In this document: one piece after another, positions 26,232-34,590 of the stretch
Position numbering within the stretch: the stretch's first letter is position 1
How the letters are laid out: the number at the start of each line of letters is the position of its first letter
Source: Desulfocucumis palustris
GTDB lineage: Bacteria > Bacillota > Desulfotomaculia > Desulfotomaculales > Desulfocucumaceae
NCBI RefSeq assembly: GCF_002933875.1
Contig: NZ_BFAV01000018.1
Location: 1-64,000, forward strand
Direction of reading: 5' to 3'
Length of the DNA stretch: 64,000 bases
Notes under the pieces: generated by a model
Database searches by the model: none
The model's input: only the letters and a program-made list of their open reading frames with translations
Told to the model about the DNA's origin: nothing
Made by a program: the position numbers and the translations under genes

Positions 26232-27302
26232 CTATTTGTTGAATTCCACGCACCTCAAAGGGCCGCCGGCTATGCCCAGCAGGCATTTATTGCAGGAGAC
26301 GCAACCGGCTGTTTTTTGTTTTGAATTGGCGAGAAACCTGGAAGGCAAATCAGGCTCAAAAATCAGCGGGCGGCTGATGCCCACTAAATCCGCCCCTTCA
26401 TTCAACAATTCCTCCATTACCTGCAACGACCGGATACCCCCGGTAACAGCCAGAGGCTTTTCCCCCAGGGCCTCTTTAAAGGGCTTCACCGCGTGCCTGA
26501 AATAGGCCTCACCGCCACCAGCCTGGTGTTTAAGCCCGGCCCGCAGTTTTACCTGGTCTTTTAAGCCACCGCTTATTTCAACAAGATCAACCCCTGCTTC
26601 GGCCAGCCTGCGGGCCGCCTCCCCGTACTCCTCAATGCCCTGTCCGCCTTCGATATAATCGTCGCAATTGATTTTCCACAACAGAGGCATTTCTTCACCG
26701 GTTTTTTCCCTGACGGCATAACAGACTTCCAGGGCAAAACGAATTCTGTTATTAAGGCCGCCGCCCCACTGATCAGTGCGGTTGTTGGTTACGGGTGACA
26801 GGAACTGACTGACTAGATAACCATGAGCTCCGTGCACCGCCACTGCATCAAAGCCGGACTTTTTAATTCTAAGGGCGGCTTCGCCAAAGGCTTTTATGGC
26901 GCCTTTAATTTCTTCCCCGGTTAAATCACTCAGAGCATGGCGGGTGCCTTGGGCCCCATAGGAATAGCCGTAGCCCGAAACCCCGCCATGATGCAGCTGC
27001 ACCGCGCATTTGCAGCCGCTGCCGTACCGGCGCACAACTTCGGCGATTTGCTCCAAACCTTTTATGTATTTGTCATCCCAGGCCGACAATTGCCTGTCCC
27101 ATACCCTGCCGCTCTTTTCCACCGCGCAGGCCCCGGTAACAATCAGTCCTGTTCCGCCGCCGGCCAAACCGGAGTACAGCTTTAATATTTCGCCGGTTAC
27201 AAAACCCTCCGGATCCGCCATATTTTCCATGGTAGCCGAGCGCAGGATACGGTTTTTCACGGTCATATTTTTTATTTTTAGTAAAGTAAAGGATTTACGC
27301 AT
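26232..27302 (-). CDS. NADH:flavin oxidoreductase, old yellow enzyme family
   Basis: 356 residues, a single FMN TIM barrel: LKIKNMTVKNRILRSATMENMADPEGFVT, VQLHHGG, VHGAHGYLVSQFLSPVTNNRTDQWGG, VEISGGL and TGGIRSLQ. The C-terminus has a cysteine cluster, GCVSCNKCLLGIAGGPLRC, of the kind that in 2,4-dienoyl-CoA reductase-type members contributes an iron-sulfur cluster; the long flavin/NADH domain of those enzymes is absent. It probably reduces an activated alkene. The ATG is preceded by AGGAG. It stands alone, about 120 bases beyond the start of the oxoprolinase-like operon on the same strand. Confidence 0.88.
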   Translation of the reverse strand: MRKSFTLLKIKNMTVKNRILRSATMENMADPEGFVTGEILKLYSGLAGGGTGLIVTGACAVEKSGRVWDRQLSAWDDKYIKGLEQIAEVVRRYGSGCKCAVQLHHGGVSGYGYSYGAQGTRHALSDLTGEEIKGAIKAFGEAALRIKKSGFDAVAVHGAHGYLVSQFLSPVTNNRTDQWGGGLNNRIRFALEVCYAVREKTGEEMPLLWKINCDDYIEGGQGIEEYGEAARRLAEAGVDLVEISGGLKDQVKLRAGLKHQAGGGEAYFRHAVKPFKEALGEKPLAVTGGIRSLQVMEELLNEGADLVGISRPLIFEPDLPSRFLANSKQKTAGCVSCNKCLLGIAGGPLRCVEFNK

Positions 27303-27728
27303 GGTGAACTCCTAAATTTTTTTAGCAGTATGATTTAATATTTGCCAAATTCTGAAAATTTACAATAGCCTTCATTACCCCAGCCCCGGCATAAAGACTT
27401 TGCAAAATCTTCCTGGCCGTTTTCTAATAATTTAGCTAAACTGTAATATCCTCTTTATTTATTTTATTATAACTAAAATTTTATATTTAACAACACTTTT
27501 TTACACTATACATAAACTATTAATTTAGTAAATTAATTATGCCGGCACGCCCTGGCGTTTTTTTCGCCCGGCCAGGGAAAAGCATCCGCAGCCCTTTGCA
27601 ACATCCCCGCCTGTAAACCGTCATAAACCCCGCCAGGAGCGGACAAAGGCGGCGGGCAAGCCTTTGACGAAAGCCTGCCGCCCGGTATAAACAGGCCGGC
27701 GCAACGCATAATAAACAAGGGTGATATT
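27303..27728. other. AT-rich then GC-rich intergenic region before splB
   Basis: No gene seen. Bases 27400-27540 are very AT-rich and suit promoters for the divergent genes. Bases 27540-27720 are GC-rich with possible long pairing: CCCTGG/CCAGGG near 27548-27577, and GGCGGCGGGCA with TGCCGCC near 27648-27682. The latter precedes the splB ribosome binding site (AAGGGTG) and could form a leader structure. Confidence 0.35.
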
Positions 27729-28751
27729 ATGCCGTTTACGCCAAAGAGAGTCTTTTTTGAAAAAGACTCTCTTCAATACACAACGGGAAAGAATTTACAC
27801 CAGCACTTCAAAAAAATAAACATACCCGTGCAAATTATAGGCAGCCATAACCGGGTCTCGGGAATACCCGGCAAAACACCCCAGGAATCATATTTGGAAG
27901 CAAAAAGAACCCTGGTGGTGGGAGTAAGGCGCACCCTTAAATTCGAAAGCTGCAAACCCTCGGCCCATTACCAGCTGCCTCTTTCCACCAGCTGCTCCGG
28001 CAAATGCGAATACTGCTACCTGCAAACCACCCTGGGCAACAAACCCTATGTGAGGGTGTACATAAACACCGATGAAATACTGTCCGCGGCGGGAGAATAT
28101 ATAAAGGAGAGGGCACCGGAAATAACAATTTTTGAAGGGGCAGCCACCTCCGATCCCCTGCCGGTGGAAAGGTATACCGGCTCCCTTAAAAAGGCCATTG
28201 AATATTTCGGGAACAGCGAGCTGGGCAGGTTTCGCTTCGTCACCAAATTTACCGAGGTGGAGAGCCTTTTGGACGCCCGGCACAACGGCCACACCCGGTT
28301 TCGCTTTAGCATCAACACGCCCCATGTAATAAGAAAATACGAGCACGACACCCCTCCGGCGGCGGAGCGCATTGAAGCAGCCCGCAAGGTGGCGGAAGCG
28401 GGCTATCCGCTGGGATTTTTAATAGCTCCCATCATTATCTACCCAGGCTGGGAGGAGGATTACACCGGACTTATCCATAACCTGAAAAAAGCCCTGGGTG
28501 ATGCCGCTGAAAGCAATATCACCTTCGAGCTGATCAGCCACCGCTTCACCGCCAGGGCCAAAAAAAGGCTTTTGGAGGTATTTCCGGACTCCGGCCTGCC
28601 CCTGGAGGAGGAGGAGAGGAAATTTAAATATGGTCAGTTCGGTTACGGAAAATATGTTTATCCAAAGGAACGGCTTCAGGAGATGGATTCCCTGTTCAGC
28701 AGGGAACTGGAAAGAAATTTTCCAGGTTCACGGGTGAAGTACTTGGTGTAA
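27729..28751 (+). CDS. splB: Spore photoproduct lyase
   Basis: Radical SAM enzyme that reverses the spore photoproduct in germinating-spore DNA. 340 residues, full length. The [4Fe-4S] motif is CSGKCEYC (Cys89, 93, 96), followed by YLQTTLGNKPYVRVYIN; LRFVTKF-like RFRFVTKFTEVESLLDARHNG.TRFRFSIN and TFELISHRFT match the family. The ASCTSD segment that holds the essential hydrogen-donor cysteine (Cys141) in Bacillus reads GAATSD here, while Cys75 occurs where Bacillus has serine (KFESCKPSA). That is the pattern I recall for clostridial enzymes. The ATG has AAGGGTG upstream. Two partial copies of this gene occur at 34334 and 35273. Confidence 0.95.
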   Translation: MPFTPKRVFFEKDSLQYTTGKNLHQHFKKINIPVQIIGSHNRVSGIPGKTPQESYLEAKRTLVVGVRRTLKFESCKPSAHYQLPLSTSCSGKCEYCYLQTTLGNKPYVRVYINTDEILSAAGEYIKERAPEITIFEGAATSDPLPVERYTGSLKKAIEYFGNSELGRFRFVTKFTEVESLLDARHNGHTRFRFSINTPHVIRKYEHDTPPAAERIEAARKVAEAGYPLGFLIAPIIIYPGWEEDYTGLIHNLKKALGDAAESNITFELISHRFTARAKKRLLEVFPDSGLPLEEEERKFKYGQFGYGKYVYPKERLQEMDSLFSRELERNFPGSRVKYLV

Positions 28752-28913
28752 AAATATAATTTTAATAAAAGAACTGGAGATTACCAGCTTGAAGAGCATT
28801 ATAAGAGAATACCAATGTTTATGCATCCTGAGGTGCTGAAATCCCTCTTGGATTCAAGATATTTTAGAACGGTTACTTGGCTTAATTTATAAATGTCGCT
28901 AATCTGTTCTTCT
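28752..28913 (+). other. Short coding-like remnant after splB
   Basis: In frame with, and directly after, the splB stop there is an open stretch of about 46 codons with protein-like composition (RTGDYQLEEHYKRIPMFMHP, then EVLKSLLDSRYFRTVTW) ending at a stop near 28890. It has no start codon with a ribosome binding site and I recognise no family. It may be the 3' scar of a lost gene at the edge of the accessory region. Confidence 0.25.
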
Positions 28914-29508
28914 TCAGCGATGCCTGATGTTCTGCTGCTTTAACGAAATACTACCTTGCTTCAACGTTTTCCCGCCAAGCCAGGCGGTATAGCTGTCGTA
29001 TGCAGACGCAAAAGATTTGGTTTGAAATTGTCTTACCAGTCCATATGTTCGGTGAGTAATCCACCAATTTTTGCTGAATAAATCGTATAGGCAAAGGAGG
29101 ATTCGGGCATAATACTTCTCCCGGTCCGTTGTTGGATGAAAGATGTCTTCTATGCCATACCAGGATTTTGCGAATTGAGTTATCAATTCGCCAGTGCATA
29201 CTGTTATGCCTTTGCTGTCGACATACTTAAGAAGATGATGCCAAACTCCTCTGTAATTCTCAACAGTCTTTTTAGCATACCCTCTTTTCTTCCATTAACT
29301 TCCTTGCGGCTTCTACTTGCCCGGTAAATGGGCCGGAAATGCTGGGTACATAATGTACCTCCTTGAAATTTAATTCAAGGAGATAATACATTATGAAAAG
29401 TTGTTTACCTGTTTTTGAACTATATACGTTTATTTTGGAGTGAACTTTAGATAATGTAAAACTTTCGATAAGCGATAAACCTCGTGAGTTTGAGGGCAGA
29501 GCCCTCAT
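28914..29508 (-). pseudogene. Truncated, frameshifted tyrosine recombinase N-terminal region
   Basis: Joining two minus-strand frames at about 29275 gives a continuous product: an N-terminal strand (YVPSISGPFTGQVEAARKLMEEKRV), then AKKTVENYRGVWHHLLKYVDSKGI, ELITQFAKSWYG and a helical continuation to a stop at 28914. The second part has the look of a SAM-like core-binding domain of phage integrases (TV..Y...W..L..Y....GI). The catalytic domain is missing. It is a degraded mobile-element recombinase bordering the AT-rich cassette. Family assignment is by pattern only. Confidence 0.5.
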
Positions 29509-29545
29509 CAGCCGTCAGGCTGACTTATGCAATGGCCATATCCGG

Positions 29546-29635
29546 TGTTCAACTTTGCCGGAAAAGGTGTACAGTTTCAAACGGAGACACTGTTCAATCT
29601 CAGCGGTCAAACTGTTCAGTTTGACCCGGCATATT
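29546..29635. repeat. Four degenerate 22-23 base repeats, insertion-sequence-end-like
   Basis: Copies of TGTWCARTYTSASSSGG begin at 29546, 29568, 29591 and 29613, spaced 22, 23 and 22 bases. Regularly spaced multiple short repeats of this kind occur at the ends of IS21-type elements, where the transposase binds. No transposase gene adjoins them, so this looks like a solitary element end. Confidence 0.45.
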
Positions 29636-29693
29636 CAGTCATAAAGAATATCCTCTCTCTTAATACGTTCGCCGAAAGTATACACCACAACAC

Positions 29694-31133
29694 CTATTTT
29701 TGTGTATAGAGCTCACCTCTCTTTAGACATATTTCGGCTCGGGCAATTTCTCTTCCCAGATACATGGCATGCCCAATATCTGAAACGGCCTTATTCCGGT
29801 ATATCTCAAGTTGAAGAGTTTCTGCTTTCGTTCCTTTGTACTCACCAATAACTATACCATTAAAAGTATGCCTAACAACAATATTATTATTTTCAATGGT
29901 TATGTTAAAATAGCCACTCGGGTCCATAACTATTTCATATCTCCGCTCATTTGCTATCATCTGTGCCCTGTCATAATCATCAATATTCACTGATATAGAA
30001 TGACTAATTACTGTAATTGAGCCTTCTTTTAAACCTGTTTTACCACAAACATAACGCAATATAGCCATTAAACCATAAAAATTTATTAACCAAGCATCCA
30101 ATGCGTTATGGGTCCTAAATGAGGCTGTAAGCGTTAACTTCTCATCATAAAACCGAAAATAAAGGGACACCATGCATGGGCTATCATCTTCCTCATGGTA
30201 CAGGTCTCTTTCTGTATCCCAAAGTGATAAATAACATTTGCGATCCTGGCTATCTAAATTAAGCCTTGCAATTATCTCACTCAAGCCATCAATATTAAAA
30301 TATTTTCGAATTCTATGCCCATAAGTATAGCTTGTATCATTAGGAGAGGATTCACAATTAAGTATTTCATCTTGATACTTCTTTATCAAAGAAATATCAA
30401 ACCCACATCTTAATAAATATTTATACTCTTCAATAGGATTCTCCACAACCACCTTGACACTCTGCAGTTCTTTTCTTTTACCTTTTTTCAATTGTGACTC
30501 ATGACCAAATCTAATAATAGTAAATAGCAATTCCTTCCACGCCTCTAAAGGAGTGTTTTTTATTATGATATGACTTCTTGGGTTGCTTGGAAAATGCCCT
30601 ACCGATACTATTGGCAATTCTATTTCAATTCGCGGTATTTTGCTGCTATCTAATTTTTTTTGTAAATTTTTAAAGTATTCTATTAGGCCCTGTATTGATT
30701 CTTTATTAGTCAAATCCCCCACATAGGTGATAACCGGGTTTCTTTTAAAGTATGAATTATCAATTAAATTATCAAGCACTCTGCTAGTCCCTTTAATTCT
30801 TTTTACATCTACACCTAGGATATTTATATTTTCAACTCCATTATTAAAAAAACTTAGCAATTCTTCTAAAGAATTAGATCTATTCTTTCCACATACTAAA
30901 ATATTCGTTATTTGAGGATTATATAGCAGGTTCCTTAAAAGATGCTTCATACCATTTCCATACAAGTTACCTATAGCAACTATTGGCGACGTTTCTGGAC
31001 TCATATCCAAACCATTTTTTTGTAAGATTTGGCACACATAATCGACCTTGGACCATAATGTTAATACGCCAACATAACCATATGGATTAACTGTTTTTAT
31101 CATGTCGCCATAATACAATGGAATAAATTTCAA
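29694..31133 (-). CDS. Thymidylate synthase-like protein with MtrA-like and DUF4346-like domains
   Basis: 479 residues. Residues 10-160 resemble an MtrA-like domain (PIVAIGNLYGNGMKHLLRNLLYNPQITNILVCGK). Residues 165-385 resemble thymidylate synthase: YGHRIR near 271-276, SPC with Cys320 at the position of the catalytic cysteine, SFRTHNALDAW with Arg340, and LINFYG with Asn351 where thymidylate synthase has its uracil-reading Asn. The PCH histidine is Met, and the RSCD aspartate is Asn. Residues 395-479 look like DUF4346 (DPSGYFNI, HAMYLGREIARAE). The enzyme probably acts on a pyrimidine nucleotide, product unknown. Start TTG after GGGAGA; 20 bases downstream of the phosphoesterase gene. Strikingly AT-rich, hence probably acquired. 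Confidence 0.65.
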   Translation of the reverse strand: MKFIPLYYGDMIKTVNPYGYVGVLTLWSKVDYVCQILQKNGLDMSPETSPIVAIGNLYGNGMKHLLRNLLYNPQITNILVCGKNRSNSLEELLSFFNNGVENINILGVDVKRIKGTSRVLDNLIDNSYFKRNPVITYVGDLTNKESIQGLIEYFKNLQKKLDSSKIPRIEIELPIVSVGHFPSNPRSHIIIKNTPLEAWKELLFTIIRFGHESQLKKGKRKELQSVKVVVENPIEEYKYLLRCGFDISLIKKYQDEILNCESSPNDTSYTYGHRIRKYFNIDGLSEIIARLNLDSQDRKCYLSLWDTERDLYHEEDDSPCMVSLYFRFYDEKLTLTASFRTHNALDAWLINFYGLMAILRYVCGKTGLKEGSITVISHSISVNIDDYDRAQMIANERRYEIVMDPSGYFNITIENNNIVVRHTFNGIVIGEYKGTKAETLQLEIYRNKAVSDIGHAMYLGREIARAEICLKRGELYTQK

Positions 31134-31153
31134 TATAATTTCTCCCTTAAAAA

Positions 31154-33088
31154 TTATTTATTAACTCTTAATTCTCTAAAAGCTCTTACCTGCCAGTTGT
31201 TGTGAATTTCTAACCATATAAACTCGATCATATCCCCATTTAGGATAAACATTTCTTCGTCCTTACACTCCTCTTCTGTAAACCATTGGTATGTACGAGA
31301 ACTAATTTCCGTCAATCGTCCTTCTTGGTTTATAGAACATAAATTATCTACATCAACTTTATCTGGATTAAATTCTACCAAGTATACTTCATATATATAA
31401 TGAGTTAACAAACCAGTTGTTGGCGATGGTGCTATTCTATCATGTTTGGTATTAAAAAATGTTCTTATCTGTTCCCGATTATAACCGATTCCTAATTCTG
31501 AACAAAAGCTCAATAATGGCTCAGCCACAGCAAAGGTAAATGCTGGAAATAAAAAAACATCCCATCCTATAGATTTATGCTGTCTAAGTAAAACAATTTT
31601 TTTGCCGGTTTTGCTACTAACGGCTGAAAGCGCCATTATGTAATACTTCTTTTGATCTGTGATGTATGGATTTACTGTGCCTTCTTTTTTTCCCAAGTAA
31701 AGCATCATTAAATTCAATCTTCTCAATTCAAACATCACATCTCTAAATATTTTTCTTGTCTCCTTATGTTTATGACTATATACATTCATTAATTTGATGG
31801 TTTCAAATAAACTCAGCAAACATGACATTGCAATTATACTAGTTTTAGGAGACTTATCACTAATAAGTTTATGGCCTTCTCTCAGAAAATTGCCTACTAT
31901 ACTTAGAAAAGGTTCAATAATCTTTTTGTTTAAATTAACACCATCAACGTTATTTAAATTATCCCTTGGGTATAGTCCTATTGATTGTAAAAAGTTCTTT
32001 ATATAACATGCTACTTCATCCGAATCAACCTTATCAATGTTTTTTATAATAGAATTTACATGCAAATTGTAATCCCAGTACAAACTACGTGTTCCCAACG
32101 GCTTAAATTCTTCACCCTCATCGATAAAATATGTAAAATCTATGACACCAGGTTGAGTAACCAATAAATTAAAACCATTGCTTACGTTATTTTTATTAAC
32201 GGATAGACTCGTACCGCACATTATGGTTAATTTATTATCAGAATCAAGACAACCGCTTTGACAACAGTCTACTGTTTTTAGAACTTTTGTTCCTAATTGA
32301 TGTTTGTGCCCGTGTAATACCATCCTGAAATTATTCTCCATAAGCCATTCTATCGATGCATTAGCATCAATCATTACGCTATATATTCCATCTGTTTTTA
32401 TGTTTTCTATTTTTTCAATGGGGATTAAGTGATGATGAAAAAATGCTATATTCAATGCTTCATTTAAACCATGGTCACCGTTAATTTGTTTTAACTTCTG
32501 CAACATGTCATCTCTTTGGTCTTTGCCTATATAACCAAGACCGCTGGCCCATTGACCATCAGGTTCTTTACCCTCAAAATCTAATCTGGTAGAATCAAAA
32601 CCCACGAGATTAATATTAAAGTTATTAAAGTTATATTTTCTCAAAACCATAATGGGTTGTTTGTATTCAGGCTTGCTCGGATCAATTTTAAATCCATAAT
32701 TTTTATTGTAATATGAAGTTAACAGTTTTCTTGATTCTTCATACTTTCCTGGTGCCCTACTAATATCGTGGTTACCTGGTACTGATAATATATCTTCACC
32801 TGCTATTTCTAGTGATTCAGCAATACTAAAAACAGCGTTAGTGCATTCATCTATAAATTCATAATCACCTCTATTAATCAAATCACCGGTTATTACCATT
32901 ATTATTCTAAATTCATCTCTTTTAAAATTACTATCAGTTAAATACGATAATACAGCTTTTGAAAACTTCTCAACCAAACTAATTCTATCCCCAAAAGGGA
33001 TGTCTTTTTGATATGATTCAGAGTATTTATAAGATGAATCATTAGAGAAATGTAAATCAGAGAGATGAAGTATTATTAAACCCTTCAT
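31154..33088 (-). CDS. Metallophosphoesterase fused to a Nudix-like C-terminal region
   Basis: 644 residues. Residues 1-310 are a calcineurin-like phosphoesterase with all metal motifs: SDLH (Asp11, His13), TGDLINRG (Asp69), PGNHD (105-108), FFHHH (near 218) and HGHKH (259-263). Residues 340-470 are helical. Residues 480-640 (KKIVLLRQHKSIGWDVFLFPAF, LLTHYIYEVYLVEF, YQWFTEEEC) have a Nudix-like rhythm but lack the catalytic Nudix box, so that region may only bind nucleotides. It is the first gene of a two-gene, AT-rich operon with the thymidylate-synthase-like gene. The ATG follows GGAAGGAG. A nucleotide phosphodiesterase or phosphatase role is inferred; the partner suggests pyrimidine nucleotide metabolism or defence. 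Confidence 0.7.
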   Translation of the reverse strand: MKGLIILHLSDLHFSNDSSYKYSESYQKDIPFGDRISLVEKFSKAVLSYLTDSNFKRDEFRIIMVITGDLINRGDYEFIDECTNAVFSIAESLEIAGEDILSVPGNHDISRAPGKYEESRKLLTSYYNKNYGFKIDPSKPEYKQPIMVLRKYNFNNFNINLVGFDSTRLDFEGKEPDGQWASGLGYIGKDQRDDMLQKLKQINGDHGLNEALNIAFFHHHLIPIEKIENIKTDGIYSVMIDANASIEWLMENNFRMVLHGHKHQLGTKVLKTVDCCQSGCLDSDNKLTIMCGTSLSVNKNNVSNGFNLLVTQPGVIDFTYFIDEGEEFKPLGTRSLYWDYNLHVNSIIKNIDKVDSDEVACYIKNFLQSIGLYPRDNLNNVDGVNLNKKIIEPFLSIVGNFLREGHKLISDKSPKTSIIAMSCLLSLFETIKLMNVYSHKHKETRKIFRDVMFELRRLNLMMLYLGKKEGTVNPYITDQKKYYIMALSAVSSKTGKKIVLLRQHKSIGWDVFLFPAFTFAVAEPLLSFCSELGIGYNREQIRTFFNTKHDRIAPSPTTGLLTHYIYEVYLVEFNPDKVDVDNLCSINQEGRLTEISSRTYQWFTEEECKDEEMFILNGDMIEFIWLEIHNNWQVRAFRELRVNK

Positions 33089-33130
33089 ATTTACTCCTTC
33101 CCAGTTGTGACCATTAATTGGACACAGTAG

Positions 33131-33325
33131 TTCACAGACAGGCTGCTAGACATAAGAGTTACCCCACACACACTTCGGCACACCTTTGCGGCCCATCTAG
33201 CGGAAAAAGGTATGCCACTTACCTGCATCCAGGATCTCCTGGGCCACGATAATACAAAAAACACCAGGATATATACCCGGCTATGCGCACATGCCAGGAA
33301 AAAGCAGTACGACAGGTTTCAATAA
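33131..33325 (+). pseudogene. C-terminal fragment of a tyrosine recombinase
   Basis: The plus-strand frame reads VTPHTLRHTFAAHLAEKG (the conserved HxxR box), then LTCIQDLLGHDNTKNTRIYTR with the second histidine and the nucleophilic tyrosine, and ends with RKKQYDRFQ at the stop at 33323-33325. The frame is closed by a stop at 33128, so only about 64 residues of catalytic domain remain. It has the sequence style of Xer/IntI-type integrases from Firmicute mobile elements. Together with the N-terminal remnant at 28914-29508 it brackets the AT-rich cassette. Confidence 0.8.
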
Positions 33326-33388
33326 AGGTGTAGTGCCAGCACCCTATCCTAATCTAGAGAATAATAGTTTATTACTTTAAGCAACTCA

Positions 33389-33425
33389 AAAGACGGGATA
33401 ATCCCTAAGGGCTAACCCGTCTTTT
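33389..33425 (-). terminator. Terminator of the HEPN/MNT unit
   Basis: AGACGGG (33391-33397) and CCCGTCT (33416-33422) form a stem with further internal pairing (CCCT/AGGG), flanked by A-rich and T-rich runs on both sides. It lies just beyond the stop of the nucleotidyltransferase gene on the minus strand and could act in both directions. Confidence 0.65.
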
Positions 33426-33436
33426 ATCGTGAATAG

Positions 33437-33763
33437 CTACTCTTCGTAAACTGTCTTCCCTTTTTGGATGATCTCATCATATAAGAAATCACCCTGCTTG
33501 GCCTTTTGGTACTGCTCTAACGAATACGGTCTAGGGGAAATATCCAGGTCAATTCCCCGGGTAAGTTTTTTTAGTAAAAGTGATTCGTTAAACCGGTCCC
33601 GCCCGAGATCCGTAGACACGATGGCCAAATCAATGTCGCTATCCTTATCAGCAGTGCCGGCAGCCAATGAACCGTAAAGGATAACCTTGTTTACCCGAAT
33701 GTTTTCGGTCTTCAAGGCTTCCAGGTATTTTTTTATACTCACTTCATATTGCTTTTTAGCCAT
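33437..33763 (-). CDS. mntA: MNT-type minimal nucleotidyltransferase (antitoxin-like)
   Basis: 108 residues. The polymerase-beta-type motif is ILYGSLAAGTADKDSDIDLAIV (about 28-49), with the third catalytic aspartate in GIDLDISPRP (near 72). In HEPN/MNT toxin-antitoxin pairs this enzyme modifies and silences a HEPN ribonuclease. The HEPN gene lies 20 bases upstream but is interrupted by a stop codon, so the antitoxin may be all that remains functional. The ATG follows GGGGGAG. A terminator follows the stop. Confidence 0.85.
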   Translation of the reverse strand: MAKKQYEVSIKKYLEALKTENIRVNKVILYGSLAAGTADKDSDIDLAIVSTDLGRDRFNESLLLKKLTRGIDLDISPRPYSLEQYQKAKQGDFLYDEIIQKGKTVYEE

Positions 33764-33783
33764 TCAAAAATCTCCCCCGTTTG

Positions 33784-34140
33784 TTAGAGTAGGGCCTCCG
33801 TAACCGACTTAGTGCAGTTTTTAGCCAGGGCCTCTCTGTCGTCGGCATACCTGGACTCTATATAATAAAGCGAAAGCGCATCTAACAAGTTTTTCTGGCG
33901 TTCATCAAACTGGGGTAATAAACCTGCCGCATCAGCCAAGGCTTCTAGATCATGCTTCCTCGGTGGCGTTTTATTGTACTTCTCATGATATATGGCCTTT
34001 AAAGCTTTTTCAATGGTCTGCTGACAGAAGAAAAGACAGTGTAGCTACTTTCCTTTTATAAAAAGGTGGCCGGCCACCTCATTGTCTTCCTGGGAAAGAT
34101 CAAGCCAATTTTTTGTTGCCGGTTTCAAATTCAGCACCAC
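33784..34140 (-). pseudogene. HEPN-domain protein gene with internal stop
   Basis: On the minus strand the frame reads LNLKPATKNWLDLSQEDNEV, then AGHLFIKGK, a TAG stop at 34045-34047, LHCLFFCQQTIEKALKAIYHEKY, PPRKHDLEALADAAGLLP and LSLYYIESRYADDREALAKN, ending in TAA at 33784-33786. This is a textbook HEPN protein of about 118 codons; the stop replaces what is normally an aromatic residue in the G.Y..ALFFCQQA.EK motif. No frameshift is needed to read it, so a single point change has broken the gene (or the stop is a sequencing error). No good ribosome binding site precedes the first GTG codons. Confidence 0.8.
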
Positions 34141-34253
34141 TTTTAAACGATTATCTTGATTAACAGGTTACCCATATAATACCATATAACTTGCGAGAGG
34201 TGTCAGCAGTGCTGGTACTACCCAATAATATCAGTTTATATGAGCGTATATAA

Positions 34254-34333
34254 CATTATGCAAAGTAGCTCACACATATAATAACACCCGCAATCCTTGA
34301 TATACAAGGGATTACGGTTTCTTTGTGTCCCTT
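34254..34333. repeat. Dispersed hairpin repeat, copy A
   Basis: CATTATGCAA, then CTCACACATATAATAACACCCGC, then the palindrome CCCGCAATCCTTGATATACAAGGGATTACGG and TTTCTTTGTGTCCCTT. Copies of the AATAACACCCGC-hairpin core occur at 35206, 36500 and 49108. Copy D shares most of the left flank with this one, and copy B shares the right flank up to the junction with a splB fragment. Some copies can act as terminators, but shared flanks show that they moved as units. Confidence 0.65.
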
Positions 34334-34399
34334 GGCAAATGCGAATACTGCTACTTGCAAACCACCCTGGGCAATAAACCCTATGTGAGGGTATACGTG
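34334..34399 (+). pseudogene. Partial duplicate of splB (66 bases)
   Basis: GGCAAATGCGAATACTGCTA and the following bases to about 34399 match splB from its base 27999 onward (the KCEYCYLQTTLGNKPYVRVY segment) with a few changes. The match starts at exactly the same splB base as the longer copy at 35273 and follows the same hairpin repeat. It encodes nothing functional. Confidence 0.85.
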
Positions 34400-34590
34400 C
34401 GATTTTCATATATGGGTGGCAAGTTAGGTGAATTTAGCCGACAATAAATAAGTGCTTAATATTCGACAAAAAATCTCATGTTCCATAGATCTTGCCGGGT
34501 TGGCGTTAGCCACAACATTCACCTTGTATCCATACAATTAATATGATAGAATATCGTCATAATAATGCTATTTGAAAGGATTATATTCAA

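Noticed and set aside
29546-29635. CRISPR array
   Set aside because: Repeats are short, degenerate and abut without proper spacers; no cas genes are near.
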